In this document: positions 41,117 through 50,614 of the stretch, piece by piece
How positions within the stretch are numbered: the stretch's first letter is position 1
How the letters are laid out: every line of letters begins with the position of its first letter
Assembly (NCBI RefSeq): GCF_013337765.1
Contig: NZ_VBSB01000036.1
Coordinates: 124,001 to 188,000, forward strand
Length of the DNA: 64,000 nucleotides
DNA from: Mycolicibacterium sphagni
GTDB lineage: Bacteria; Actinomycetota; Actinomycetes; Mycobacteriales; Mycobacteriaceae
Direction of reading: 5' to 3'
The notes under the pieces: model-generated
The model's input: only the letters and a program-made list of their open reading frames with translations
Database searches by the model: none
Told to the model about the DNA's origin: nothing
Program-made: the position numbers and the translations under genes

Positions 41117-43134
41117 GCGCGGACGATGTGCCGCCGGTGACCGAGTTGCTGGCGACGGCGGTGTCCGCGTTGGGCGGCAACGAGCGGCCCGGCCAGGCGC
41201 AGATGGCCGAGGCGGTTGCGCAGGCCTTCGCCGGCGGCGAGCACCTGGCGGTACAGGCCGGCACCGGAACCGGCAAGTCGCTGGCGTACCTGATTCCGGC
41301 GATCGCCCGCGCGGTGGCCGACGAAACTCCCGTCGTGGTGTCCACCGCGACGATCGCCCTGCAACGCCAGCTCGTCGACCGCGACCTACCCCGACTGGTC
41401 GACGCGCTGGCCGCCACCCTCCCCCGCCGGCCCAAGTTCGCCCTGCTGAAGGGGCGCCGAAACTATCTGTGCTTGAACAAGATTCACAACGGCGGCGGCG
41501 AAGAGAACGCCGAGGCCCCGCAGGAAGAGCTGTTCGAACCCGTCGCCGCGACCGCGTTGGGCCGCGATGTCGCGCGGCTGACGGCGTGGGCGTCGTCCAC
41601 CGAGACCGGCGATCGTGACGAGCTGAAGCCGGGCGTACCCGACCGGTCCTGGTCGCAGGTCAGCGTCTCGGCCCGGGAATGCCTCGGCATGGCGCGCTGC
41701 CCGTATGGCACCGACTGCTTCTCCGAACGGGCGCGCGGCGAAGCCGGCCGTGCCGAGATCATCGTCACCAACCACGCACTGCTGGCCATCGACGCGATCG
41801 CCGACGCGGCGGTGCTGCCCGAACACAAATACCTGGTGGTCGACGAGGCGCACGAACTGGTGGACCGGGTGACGTCGGTGGCCACCGGCGAGCTGACCCC
41901 CGCCCCGCTCGGGGTGGCCACTCGGCGCATCACCCGGCTCGTCAGCCCGCAGCTCGTCCAGCGGATGGAGGCGGCGGTGGCGACGTTCTCCTCGGCGATC
42001 CACGACGCCCAGCCGGGCCGGCTGGACTATCTCGACGAGGAGCTGGGCACCTATCTGACCGCGCTGCGGGACGCGGCCACCGCCGCCCGCGGCGACATCG
42101 ATCCATCGCCAAAGGACCCCAAGGCCGCCGCGGCGCGCAGCGAGGCGATCGCAGCGCTGACGGAGATCGGCGACGCGGCCTCGCGGGTACTGGACTCGTT
42201 CGTGCCCGCCATCCCCGACCGCACGGAGGTGGTGTGGCTGGATCATGAGGACGGACCGGCGGGCAGGAGCGGAGCGACCCGGGGATCGGCTGCGGGCACG
42301 CTACGACCTGTCCTGCGGGTGGCGCCGCTGTCGGTGGCCGGGCTGTTGCGTACCCGGCTGTTCGACAGCGCCACAACGGTTTTGACGTCGGCGACGCTGA
42401 CCGTCGGCGGCTCGTTCGATGCGATGGCCGGCGCGTGGGGTCTCGGCGACGGCCCGAAGTGGAAGGGGCTGGACGTCGGCTCCCCGTTCGAGCACGCCAA
42501 GTCCGGCATCCTCTACGTCGCCGCGCATCTGCCGCCGCCGGGCCGCGACAGCGCGGGCAACGCAGAACAGCTCGACGAGATCGCCGGGCTCATCGAGGCA
42601 GCCGGTGGCCGGACCCTCGGGCTGTTCTCGTCGATGCGCGCTGCCAAGGCGGCGGCCGAAGCGCTGCGCGCGCGGATCGACACCCCGATCCTGTGCCAGG
42701 GCGACGACGGGACCGCGGCCCTGGTCGATCGCTTCGCCGCCGATCCCGAGACCTCGCTATTCGGCACGCTGTCGCTGTGGCAAGGCGTCGACGTCCCCGG
42801 TCCGTCGCTGTCCCTGGTTCTCATCGACCGCATCCCGTTCCCCCGCCCCGACGATCCCCTGCTGACCGCGCGCCAGCGGGCCGTCGCGGCCCGCGGCGGC
42901 AACGGGTTCATGACGGTCGCCGCCGCTCATGCCGCGCTGCTGCTGGCCCAGGGGGCGGGCCGGCTGTTGCGCCGGGTGGACGACCGGGGCGTCGTCGCGG
43001 TGCTGGACTCGCGGATGGCCACCGCACGCTACGGCGGCTACCTGCGTGCGTCGCTGCCGCCGTTCTGGCCGACCACCGACCCCGAGCGCGTCAAACAGGC
43101 ACTTCAGCGGTTACGTGACGACGTCGCCCCGTGA
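41113..43134 (+). CDS. dinG: Iron-sulfur DNA helicase DinG-like
   Basis: A 673-residue XPD/DinG superfamily-2 5'-3' helicase. Walker A GTGTGKS at residues 50-56, DEAH at 244-247 and the four Fe-S cysteines Cys120, Cys190, Cys196 and Cys202 are visible, so the cluster should be intact. The C-terminal helicase half includes FGTLSLWQGVDVPGPSLSLV and the arginine-finger QGAGRLLRR. It is expected to unwind R-loops, flaps or G-quadruplexes. GTG start by overlap with pncB; earlier in-frame ATG is inside pncB. Corresponds to Rv1329c. Confidence 0.95.
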   Translation: MSADDVPPVTELLATAVSALGGNERPGQAQMAEAVAQAFAGGEHLAVQAGTGTGKSLAYLIPAIARAVADETPVVVSTATIALQRQLVDRDLPRLVDALAATLPRRPKFALLKGRRNYLCLNKIHNGGGEENAEAPQEELFEPVAATALGRDVARLTAWASSTETGDRDELKPGVPDRSWSQVSVSARECLGMARCPYGTDCFSERARGEAGRAEIIVTNHALLAIDAIADAAVLPEHKYLVVDEAHELVDRVTSVATGELTPAPLGVATRRITRLVSPQLVQRMEAAVATFSSAIHDAQPGRLDYLDEELGTYLTALRDAATAARGDIDPSPKDPKAAAARSEAIAALTEIGDAASRVLDSFVPAIPDRTEVVWLDHEDGPAGRSGATRGSAAGTLRPVLRVAPLSVAGLLRTRLFDSATTVLTSATLTVGGSFDAMAGAWGLGDGPKWKGLDVGSPFEHAKSGILYVAAHLPPPGRDSAGNAEQLDEIAGLIEAAGGRTLGLFSSMRAAKAAAEALRARIDTPILCQGDDGTAALVDRFAADPETSLFGTLSLWQGVDVPGPSLSLVLIDRIPFPRPDDPLLTARQRAVAARGGNGFMTVAAAHAALLLAQGAGRLLRRVDDRGVVAVLDSRMATARYGGYLRASLPPFWPTTDPERVKQALQRLRDDVAP

Positions 43135-43223
43135 ATTGGGATCGGTAGAGCCCGGTGACCGCACTATTGTGGGAGCAAATTTTCCACTCACGCCGGTCTG
43201 ACGCCTCGGAGAGGGTAGCCCTC

Positions 43224-44666
43224 ATGCACCGACGATCCCTTGCCCGCCTGCTCGCGCTTGCGGGCACCGCCGTCGTGCTGGCCGGCTGCGGCTCCACGAT
43301 CTCGGGCAAAGCGGTGTCGGTGTTCGACGACCCGTTCAAGGTCGGCGGGCTACAGGCGGTCGACGGGGCCAGTGGTTTGCGGTCGAATGCCGAGGCACCG
43401 ACGCGCAAGGTCTCCCACGGCGACGGCGGCAAGAACGACGAGATCGCGGTCCAGTCGATCAGCGATCTGGAGGAGTTCTGGAAAGACAATTACAGCGGCA
43501 CGTTCAAGGGTGACTTCAAGCCCGTCAAGGAGCTCATCTCGTGGGACTCCGACTCCTATGACGGCGAATTCTGCGGGGACACGACCTCTGGCCTGATCAA
43601 CGCCGGCTTCTGCGAGGACGACAACACCATCGGCTGGGATCGCGGTGTGCTGCTGCCGGCGTTGCGAGAGGCCAACGGCGACATGGCAATCACGATGGTG
43701 CTGGCTCACGAGTACGGCCATGCGATCCAGAAGATGGCCAAGCTCAACAAGAAGGGCACCCCGACGCTGGTGGCCGAGCAGCAAGCCGACTGCTTCGCGG
43801 GCGTCTACATGCGGTGGGTGGCCGAGGGCAACTCGAAGCGGTTCACGCTGAGCACCGGCGACGGACTGAACAACCTTCTGGCCGCGATGATTTCGTTCCG
43901 CGACCCACTGCTGAGCCAGGACGATTACACCGACGGCGGCGACGAGCACGGGTCGGCATTCGAACGGATCTCCGCCTTCCAGTTCGGCTTCACCGACGGA
44001 CCGTCGTCCTGCGCAGGCATCGACGCCCAGGAGATCGGCCAGCGCCGCGGCGACCTGCCCATCGAACTGCAGCAGGACCAGACCGGTGAGTGGCCGGTGA
44101 GCGAAGAGTCGACCCGGGCGATCGTCGAGGCGCTGAACATCCTGTTCAAGCCGAAGAATCCGCCGACCCTGAGCTTCGACGCCGGGTCGGCATCGAAGTG
44201 TCCCGACGCGCGAGCCAGCTCGCCGGTGTCTTTCTGCCCGGCCACCAACACCATCGCCGTCGACCTGCCGGGACTGGAGAAGATGGGCGCCTCGACCGAG
44301 GGACAGGACAACGTCCTGGTGACCGGCGACAACACCGCCTACTCGGTGTTGGTGTCGCGCTACATGCTGGCGATCCAGCACGAACGCGGCGGCCTGGTGC
44401 TCGACAATGCCGAGGCCGGGCTGCGCACCGCCTGCCTGACCGGGGTGGCCACCACCAAACTGTCCAAGGAAGTCACCACCTCCGACGGCAACACCGTCGC
44501 CCTGACGGCAGGCGATATCGACGAGGCCGTGTCGGGTCTGCTGACCAACGGCCTGGTCGCCAGCGATATCAACGGTGAGTCGGTACCCGCCGGGTTCAAC
44601 CGCATCGACGCGTTCCGCATCGGGGTGCTCGGCGATCAGGACCGCTGCATCAAGCGCTTCCCGTAA
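43224..44666 (+). CDS. Neutral zinc metallopeptidase, lipoprotein
   Basis: A 480-residue exported peptidase with lipobox VLAGC (residues about 17-21) and the zinc motif HEYGH at 162-166 in VLAHEYGHAIQ. The downstream ADCFAGVYMRW gives the third ligand (family signature E-x-x-AD). The body matches the putative neutral zinc metallopeptidase family found outside the cell membrane. The C-terminal 180 residues are an additional domain of unknown role. Insert relative to the M. tuberculosis order. Ribosome site GAGAGGG upstream. Confidence 0.88.
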   Translation: MHRRSLARLLALAGTAVVLAGCGSTISGKAVSVFDDPFKVGGLQAVDGASGLRSNAEAPTRKVSHGDGGKNDEIAVQSISDLEEFWKDNYSGTFKGDFKPVKELISWDSDSYDGEFCGDTTSGLINAGFCEDDNTIGWDRGVLLPALREANGDMAITMVLAHEYGHAIQKMAKLNKKGTPTLVAEQQADCFAGVYMRWVAEGNSKRFTLSTGDGLNNLLAAMISFRDPLLSQDDYTDGGDEHGSAFERISAFQFGFTDGPSSCAGIDAQEIGQRRGDLPIELQQDQTGEWPVSEESTRAIVEALNILFKPKNPPTLSFDAGSASKCPDARASSPVSFCPATNTIAVDLPGLEKMGASTEGQDNVLVTGDNTAYSVLVSRYMLAIQHERGGLVLDNAEAGLRTACLTGVATTKLSKEVTTSDGNTVALTAGDIDEAVSGLLTNGLVASDINGESVPAGFNRIDAFRIGVLGDQDRCIKRFP

Positions 44667-44684
44667 GCGCACACTCGATGCGCG

Positions 44685-44825
44685 GTGCGAACCGGCGACT
44701 TCACCACCACCAACACGCCGTTGCACTTCGAGGCCGGCGAATTCGTCGCGCGCTTCGCCTTCCGCGACGATCAGACGATCGCCGGGCTGTACATCCTCAA
44801 TCCCGATGCAGCCGAAGCCCATTGA
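44685..44825 (+). pseudogene. 3' fragment of a truncated gene
   Basis: A 46-residue reading frame, VRTGDFTTTNTPLHFEAGEF then VARFAFRDDQTIAGLYILNP then DAAEAH, looks like the final strands of a larger protein, reminiscent of the DUF3887 type of C-terminal domain. No upstream coding part exists, since the metallopeptidase ends 18 bases before. It lies next to a hairpin at 44828-44873, which may mark a deletion or insertion point. A small expressed protein is possible but less likely. Confidence 0.5.
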
Positions 44826-44827
44826 GC

Positions 44828-44873
44828 CAGCACTGAGAGCGACGTTTCGCGGAATTCCTCGCTCTGAGTGCTG
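44828..44873. terminator. 15-bp hairpin between gene fragment and porin
   Basis: CAGCACTGAGAGCGA (44828-44842) and TCGCTCTGAGTGCTG (44859-44873) pair with a single mismatch; inner GCGGAATTCC also occurs. It lies just after a truncated gene and before the convergent MspA porin gene, a good terminator position. Its centre resembles the hairpin at 9240-9293, so a dispersed palindromic repeat is an alternative. Confidence 0.6.
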
Positions 44874-44884
44874 TCTCAGTGCGA

Positions 44885-45604
44885 CTAGATCTTCTTGGTC
44901 ACGCCGTACCAGGACAGGATCGCGTCACCCTCGTCAGTGGACTTGGACAACGTCGCATAGGAGCGGATGAACGACTCCCCCACGCAGCCGTCGATCTTGA
45001 CGTGGAAGTTGCTGATCGACACCCAGGGGCGGTCGCCCCGGTACTCCTTCTTGGTGACCGGAACGATGTTGATGATGCCGGGCTTGAGGCCCACGGTGAT
45101 ACCGCCGGCGACGTTCCCGCCGATGCCGGGCACGATGCCGTCGGCCATGGTGTTCGAGAAGTCCAGCCCGAAGTAACCGAGCGAGGCGTTGCCTCCGACG
45201 GTGCCCGTCAACGCGACACCGTTGGAGGTACTCATGTCGATGCCGCAGCCGATCTGGTAGCCGACCTCGAACACGCCCTTGGGCAGGTCACTCGGTCCAT
45301 CGAGCGCGCCGTTGAAGACGCCGCTGACGATGTACTCGCGCGACGAGATCGCGGTGGTCAGCGGTGCGCTCGGCATCTGGATCTCGTCCTTGGCCGAGAT
45401 CGCGAGCGTCCAGCCGTCGGGCGATTTCGTGGTAGCCGGCGGCGTGGACATGACCCTGCCGTCGTCCAACGGAGGCGCGGCAGGATCGGCGGCGACGGGC
45501 TGAGCCAGCTCCGGGCCGCCAGGATCGGGATCGGCCGACGCGGGTACCGGCATCGCCAACAAGGTGCCTACCAGCGCTATCAGCACCGCATGACGAACAA
45601 CCAC
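44885..45604 (-). CDS. MspA-family porin, third copy
   Basis: A 239-residue MspA-like porin, unlinked to the tandem pair 27 kb away. Signal peptide about 1-24 (ending PASA-DPD), Pro/Ala linker, SPDGWTLAISAKDEIQMPS, VFEVGYQIGCGID, KPGIINIVPVTKKEY and FIRSYATLSKSTDEGD. Cys120 and Cys207 match the conserved pair of the other copies, spaced 87 rather than 79. Likely outer-membrane nutrient channel. Located between the zinc metallopeptidase and glgP, an insertion relative to M. tuberculosis. Confidence 0.88.
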   Translation of the reverse strand: MVVRHAVLIALVGTLLAMPVPASADPDPGGPELAQPVAADPAAPPLDDGRVMSTPPATTKSPDGWTLAISAKDEIQMPSAPLTTAISSREYIVSGVFNGALDGPSDLPKGVFEVGYQIGCGIDMSTSNGVALTGTVGGNASLGYFGLDFSNTMADGIVPGIGGNVAGGITVGLKPGIINIVPVTKKEYRGDRPWVSISNFHVKIDGCVGESFIRSYATLSKSTDEGDAILSWYGVTKKI

Positions 45605-45723
45605 TGCCCCGAACGCCTTCCCGGACGCCGATGGTCCGCCCCGATGCGGGACCCCTCGACGCTCCTGTTGGGAACCTACAGGTGGCTCCCATGCCCTGCT
45701 AACCGGATTCCGAAGTCCCAGCG

Positions 45724-48306
45724 TTACGCCAGCGTGACCAGACCGAGCTCGTTGTCACCGGCCAGCAGGGGGTTATGCGGCAGCACCCGCACCGTGTAGC
45801 CGAGCGAACCGGCCAGCGGCAGCGGGGTCGTCGTGGTGAAGATGTCGGTGCCCCCATCACCCGAACCGGTGTGAGCCATCACGACGGTGACCGGGTCCTG
45901 CAGGGCATCAGCGGCGTCGACGCGACCCAGCACGGCCTGCACCACCACCTCGTCAGGCTCGAGCCCGGCCAGCTGCACGGCCGCCGTCAGCGTCAGCTCG
46001 GACCCCAGCACCGGGGTGTCCGGCAGGCCCGTGCTGTCCACATCGGTGATCTGGATCTTGGGCCACGCTTCCTTGGCCCGGAGCCGGTAGGCCGCCAGCT
46101 CGCGGGCCGCACCTAAGGGCAGTCCGTCGACGGGCGCGCTGGTCCTGGTGAACGACTGGGCGGCTGGCGCGTAGTACTTCTCGGTGTAGTCGCGCACCAT
46201 CCTCGACGCCAGCACCTTGGGGCCCAGCGACTGCAGCGTGTGCCTGACCATCTCGACCCACCGGTTCGGCACACCCTTGTCGTCGCGGTCGTAGAACCGT
46301 GGCGTCACCGAATTCTCGAGCAGGTCGTACAGGGCGGCGGCCTCCAGGTCGTCGCGGCGCCCTTCGTCGGCCAAACCGTCGGCTGTCGGTATCTCCCAAC
46401 CGTTTTCGCCGTCGTACCACTCGTCCCACCAGCCGTCCCGGATGGACAGGTTGAGCCCGCCGTTGAGCGCGCTCTTCATACCGGACGTGCCGCAGGCCTC
46501 CAGCGGTCGCAACGGATTGTTCAGCCACACATCGCAACCCCAGTACAACGAGCGCGCCATGGACATGTCGTAGTCGGGCAGAAAAGCGATGCGGTGACGC
46601 ACTTCTGGGCGATCGGCGAATTTGACGATCTGCTGGATCAGCGCCTTGCCCGCGTCGTCGGCGGGATGGGACTTGCCTGCCACGATCAGCTGGAGCGGCT
46701 TGTCCTCGTCGAGCAGGAGTGCCTCGAGGCGTGCCGGATCACGCAGCATCAGCGTGAGGCGCTTGTAGGTGGGCACCCGCCGGGCGAAACCGATGGTCAA
46801 CGCATCCGGATCGAAAGCCGTTGCGATCCAGCCCAGTTCGGCCTCCGACGCACCTCGCTCCAGCCAGGACCTGCGCAGCCGCAGCCGGACGTCCTCGACC
46901 AGCAATCCACGCAGCTGCGAGCGGATCCACCAGATGTGGCCGGTGTCGACCTGCTGTAAGCGCTGCCAGACGCTGGGCTCGCGCAGCGCCTCGGTGGAGC
47001 CGGCCAGCTCGCGGCCGAGCTGCAACCACTGCGGGGCCGCCCAGGTGGGGCCGTGCACGCCGTTGGTGATCGACCCGATCGGCACCTCGGAAGGGTCGAA
47101 GCCGGGCCACAATTCGTCGAACATCGTCCGGCTGACCCGCCCGTGCAGCAGTGACACCCCGTTGGCGCGCTGGGCAAGCCGCAGACCCATGTGTGCCATG
47201 TTGAACTTCGACGGGTCGTCCTCGGCCCCGAAGGCCAGCACGCGTCCCACCGGAACACCGGGCAGCAGCCCGGTCTTGCCGTCGTCACCGAAATAGCGCT
47301 GCACCATGTCCACCGGGAACCGGTCGATGCCGGCCGGAACCGGGGTGTGCGTGGTGAACACTGTCGCGGCGCGCACCAGGGTCAGCGCGGTATCGAAATC
47401 CAGCTGCTGCTCGGACATGTACTCGCGAATGCGTTCCACGCCCAGGAAACCGGCGTGGCCTTCGTTCATGTGGAACACATCAGGAGCGGGCCGGCCTTCG
47501 ATCGCGGTGAACGCGCGAACCGCGCGCACTCCGCCGATACCGGCCAGCAGCTCCTGCTTGATGCGGTGTTCCTGGTCGCCGCCGTACAGCCGATCGGTGA
47601 CGTTGCGCAGATCATGCTCGTTTTCGGGGATGTCAGAGTCCAACAGCAGCAGTGGAATCCGGCCCACCTGCGCCACCCACACCCGGGCCCGCAGCACCTT
47701 GGCGTCCGGCATCGCGAGTTCCACCAGCACCGGCGCACCGGCGGCGTCGGTCAACAGCCGCAGCGGGAGCCCCTGCGGGTCGAGCGAGGGATAGTTCTCG
47801 TGCTGCCAACCGTCGGCGGTCAGCGACTGGCGGAAGTAACCGGACCGGTAGTACAGGCCGACGGCGATCAGCGGCAGACCCAGATCCGAGGCGGACTTGA
47901 GGTGGTCGCCGGCCAGGATGCCCAGACCGCCCGAATAGTTGGGCAGCACCTCGGCGACGCCGAACTCCATCGAGAAGTACGCGATGCCCGTCGGCATGCT
48001 CGCAGCATCCTGTTGCTGATACCACATAGGCCGGTTCAGATAGTCGTCCAGATCGGCCGCAAGCTGGTCGAGGGCGTTCAGGAACGGCTCGTCGGTGGCC
48101 AGCTCGTCGAGCCGCGCCGGGGTGACCGCACCGAGCAGGGCCACTGGATCCTGACCGGTCTGCAACCACAGCTGCGGGTCGATCGAGGCGAACAGGTCCT
48201 GTGTCGGTTTGTCCCACGACCACCGCAAATTGGTGGACAGCCGCCCGAGTGCTGCGAGCCGATCGGGCAAATGGGCGCGGACCGTGAACCTGCGGAGTGC
48301 CTTCAC
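45724..48306 (-). CDS. glgP: Alpha-glucan phosphorylase
   Basis: An 860-residue GT35 glucan phosphorylase releasing glucose-1-phosphate (or, in the GlgE context, handling maltose units). PLP Lys611 is in CGTSGMKSALNG; other signatures are MEFGVAEVLPNYSGGLGILA, HMNEGHAGFLG and NPLRPLEACG. The GTG gives KALRRFTVRAHLPDRLAALG, typical of the shorter actinobacterial type; the in-frame extension upstream is not conserved. Divergent from glgE. Corresponds to Rv1328. Confidence 0.95.
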   Translation of the reverse strand: MKALRRFTVRAHLPDRLAALGRLSTNLRWSWDKPTQDLFASIDPQLWLQTGQDPVALLGAVTPARLDELATDEPFLNALDQLAADLDDYLNRPMWYQQQDAASMPTGIAYFSMEFGVAEVLPNYSGGLGILAGDHLKSASDLGLPLIAVGLYYRSGYFRQSLTADGWQHENYPSLDPQGLPLRLLTDAAGAPVLVELAMPDAKVLRARVWVAQVGRIPLLLLDSDIPENEHDLRNVTDRLYGGDQEHRIKQELLAGIGGVRAVRAFTAIEGRPAPDVFHMNEGHAGFLGVERIREYMSEQQLDFDTALTLVRAATVFTTHTPVPAGIDRFPVDMVQRYFGDDGKTGLLPGVPVGRVLAFGAEDDPSKFNMAHMGLRLAQRANGVSLLHGRVSRTMFDELWPGFDPSEVPIGSITNGVHGPTWAAPQWLQLGRELAGSTEALREPSVWQRLQQVDTGHIWWIRSQLRGLLVEDVRLRLRRSWLERGASEAELGWIATAFDPDALTIGFARRVPTYKRLTLMLRDPARLEALLLDEDKPLQLIVAGKSHPADDAGKALIQQIVKFADRPEVRHRIAFLPDYDMSMARSLYWGCDVWLNNPLRPLEACGTSGMKSALNGGLNLSIRDGWWDEWYDGENGWEIPTADGLADEGRRDDLEAAALYDLLENSVTPRFYDRDDKGVPNRWVEMVRHTLQSLGPKVLASRMVRDYTEKYYAPAAQSFTRTSAPVDGLPLGAARELAAYRLRAKEAWPKIQITDVDSTGLPDTPVLGSELTLTAAVQLAGLEPDEVVVQAVLGRVDAADALQDPVTVVMAHTGSGDGGTDIFTTTTPLPLAGSLGYTVRVLPHNPLLAGDNELGLVTLA

Positions 48307-48501
48307 GTGTTCCAACCTTACTGAGATCGGCCGGTGCCGAGGGCCGACCGCGAGCTTCTTCCCCCCGCATTCATTCGGACTACTACGGTGTGAGTAGAGC
48401 GCGATGCGGTTACCCCGAGGAACAAAGACCGACAACGAGAAGACCGACGGAGCCGGCGCGGGGCAGACCACGCCGCACAGGTTCAGGAATGGAGTGGTTG
48501 G
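48307..48501. other. Divergent glgP-glgE intergenic region
   Basis: 195 bases separate two divergent alpha-glucan genes and must hold both promoters. I see no strong operator or hairpin. The region is a candidate for joint control of glucan synthesis and breakdown. Confidence 0.5.
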
Positions 48502-50589
48502 GTGCCCGGTCGTATCGAGATCGATGACGTCGCGCCCGTCGTGTCCTGCGGTACTTACCCGGCCAAAGCGGTCGTCGGCGAAGTGGTGCCGGTGTCCGGG
48601 TCGGTGTGGCGGGAAGGCCACGACGCGGTGGCGGCGACGTTGGTGGTGCGCTATCTCGGAACGGCCTACCCGCAGCTCGGGCAGAGCCCTGCACGCCGGG
48701 TCAAGGCACTAGAGGGCGCCAATCTGGCCGAGGCCGCGCCGGCCGCCAGCCGGATCAAGCCACAGCTCTACGCGATGGCGACCGGACGCACACCGGATCT
48801 GTTTCACGGCCAGTTCGTGCCCGACCGAGTGGGGCTCTGGACGTTTCGGATCGACGGGTGGGGTGATCCGATCACCACCTGGCGGCACGCCGTCACCGCG
48901 AAACTCAACGCCGGTCAAGGCGAGTCGGAACTCGACAACGATCTGCTGGTCGGTGCGCGCCTGCTGGCGCGGGCGGCCACCGGGGTGCCGCGCGATCGCC
49001 GCACACCGCTGCTCGACGCCGTAGCGGCACTGCGCGAGCCCGGCGACCCGCTGACCCGCGCGGCGCCGGCGCTCTCCCATGAGGTCACCGATCTGCTGGC
49101 GCAGTACCCGCTGCGCGAGCTGGTCACCCGGGGCGCCACCTACGGGGTCTGGGTGGACCGCCCGCTGGCCCGCTGCAGCGCCTGGTACGAGCTGTTTCCC
49201 CGCTCCACCGGTGGCCGCGACGAGCACGGCAGGCCGGTGCACGGCACGTTCGCCACCGCGGCGGCAACGCTGCCCCGGGTCGCAGGAATGGGATTCAACG
49301 TCGTCTACCTGCCGCCGATCCACCCGATCGGCAAGGTGCACCGCAAGGGCCGCAACAACAGCGTGACGGCCGAACCCGGTGACGTGGGGTCGCCGTGGGC
49401 GATCGGCAGCGACGAAGGCGGCCACGACGCCGTCCATCCCGAGCTGGGGACCATCGACGACTTCGACCGGTTTGTGGCCGCCGCACGCGACAACGGTCTC
49501 GAGGTGGCACTGGATCTCGCGCTGCAGTGCGCGCCGGATCACCCATGGGCCAAAGATCATCGGCAGTGGTTCACCGAGCTGCCTGACGGCACGATCGCGT
49601 ACGCGGAGAACCCGCCGAAGAAGTACCAGGACATCTATCCGCTGAACTTCGACAACGATCCCGGCGGCCTGTACGACGAAGTCCTGCGGGTAGTCCGGCA
49701 CTGGATAGACCACGGCATCAAGGTCTTTCGGGTCGACAATCCGCACACCAAGCCGCCGAACTTTTGGGCGTGGCTCATCAGTCAGGTCAAATCGGTCGAC
49801 CCCGACGTGCTGTTCCTGGCCGAGGCGTTCACCCGGCCGGCCCGGTTGAACGGTCTGGCGAAACTCGGCTTCACCCAGTCGTACTCGTACTTCACCTGGC
49901 GCACCGCCAAGTGGGAGATCGAAGAGTTCGGCCGTCAGATCGCCGAACATGCCGACTACACGCGGCCCAACCTCTTCGTCAACACCCCCGACATCCTGCA
50001 CGAAAGCCTGCAACACGGTGGACCGGGCATGTTCGCGATCCGGGCCGTACTGGCCTCGACCATGGGCACGTCCTGGGGGGTGTACTCCGGCTTCGAGCTG
50101 TTCGAGCACCTGCCGGTGCGGGAGGGCAGCGAGGAATACCTGGACTCCGAGAAGTACGAACTGCGACCGCGCGACTTCGAAGGGGCGTTGCAGCAGGGCC
50201 TCTCACTTGAGCCGTTCCTCAAGCGCCTCAACGAAATTCGCCGCGTCCACCCGGCGCTGTGCCAGATGCGCACCATCACGATCCACCACATCGACAACGA
50301 CGCGCTGCTGGCCTACAGCAAGTTCGATCCGGTCTCCGGCGACACCGTGTTGGTGGTGGTGACGCTGAACCCATTCGGCGCCGAGGAGGGCACTGTGTGG
50401 CTGGATATGGCCGCACTGGGTATGCACCCCTATGACCGGTTCTGGGTCCGGGACGAGATCACCGGAGAGGAATACCAGTGGGGACAGTCGAACTATGTGC
50501 GACTGGAGCCCTCGCGGGCCGTCGCGCACATCTTGAACATGCCGTTGATTCCGCAGGAGCAGAGAGCAAGTCTGCTGCGGCGGGAGTGA
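48502..50589 (+). CDS. glgE: Maltosyltransferase GlgE (GH13_3)
   Basis: A 695-residue enzyme transferring maltosyl from maltose-1-phosphate to alpha-glucan ends, the key step of the GlgE pathway. The nucleophile Asp412 is in VFRVDNPHTKPPNFWAW and the acid/base Glu441 in LFLAEAFTRP, with the 29-residue spacing of the characterised Streptomyces enzyme (394/423). The N-terminal domain (residues 1-200) forms the dimer platform. It starts a plus-strand operon with glgB, 25 bases ahead. Corresponds to Rv1327c, essential in M. tuberculosis because maltose-1-P is toxic. Confidence 0.97.
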   Translation: MPGRIEIDDVAPVVSCGTYPAKAVVGEVVPVSGSVWREGHDAVAATLVVRYLGTAYPQLGQSPARRVKALEGANLAEAAPAASRIKPQLYAMATGRTPDLFHGQFVPDRVGLWTFRIDGWGDPITTWRHAVTAKLNAGQGESELDNDLLVGARLLARAATGVPRDRRTPLLDAVAALREPGDPLTRAAPALSHEVTDLLAQYPLRELVTRGATYGVWVDRPLARCSAWYELFPRSTGGRDEHGRPVHGTFATAAATLPRVAGMGFNVVYLPPIHPIGKVHRKGRNNSVTAEPGDVGSPWAIGSDEGGHDAVHPELGTIDDFDRFVAAARDNGLEVALDLALQCAPDHPWAKDHRQWFTELPDGTIAYAENPPKKYQDIYPLNFDNDPGGLYDEVLRVVRHWIDHGIKVFRVDNPHTKPPNFWAWLISQVKSVDPDVLFLAEAFTRPARLNGLAKLGFTQSYSYFTWRTAKWEIEEFGRQIAEHADYTRPNLFVNTPDILHESLQHGGPGMFAIRAVLASTMGTSWGVYSGFELFEHLPVREGSEEYLDSEKYELRPRDFEGALQQGLSLEPFLKRLNEIRRVHPALCQMRTITIHHIDNDALLAYSKFDPVSGDTVLVVVTLNPFGAEEGTVWLDMAALGMHPYDRFWVRDEITGEEYQWGQSNYVRLEPSRAVAHILNMPLIPQEQRASLLRRE

Positions 50590-50614
50590 CGGAAACTGCA
50601 AAGGAGGCTTGGCA

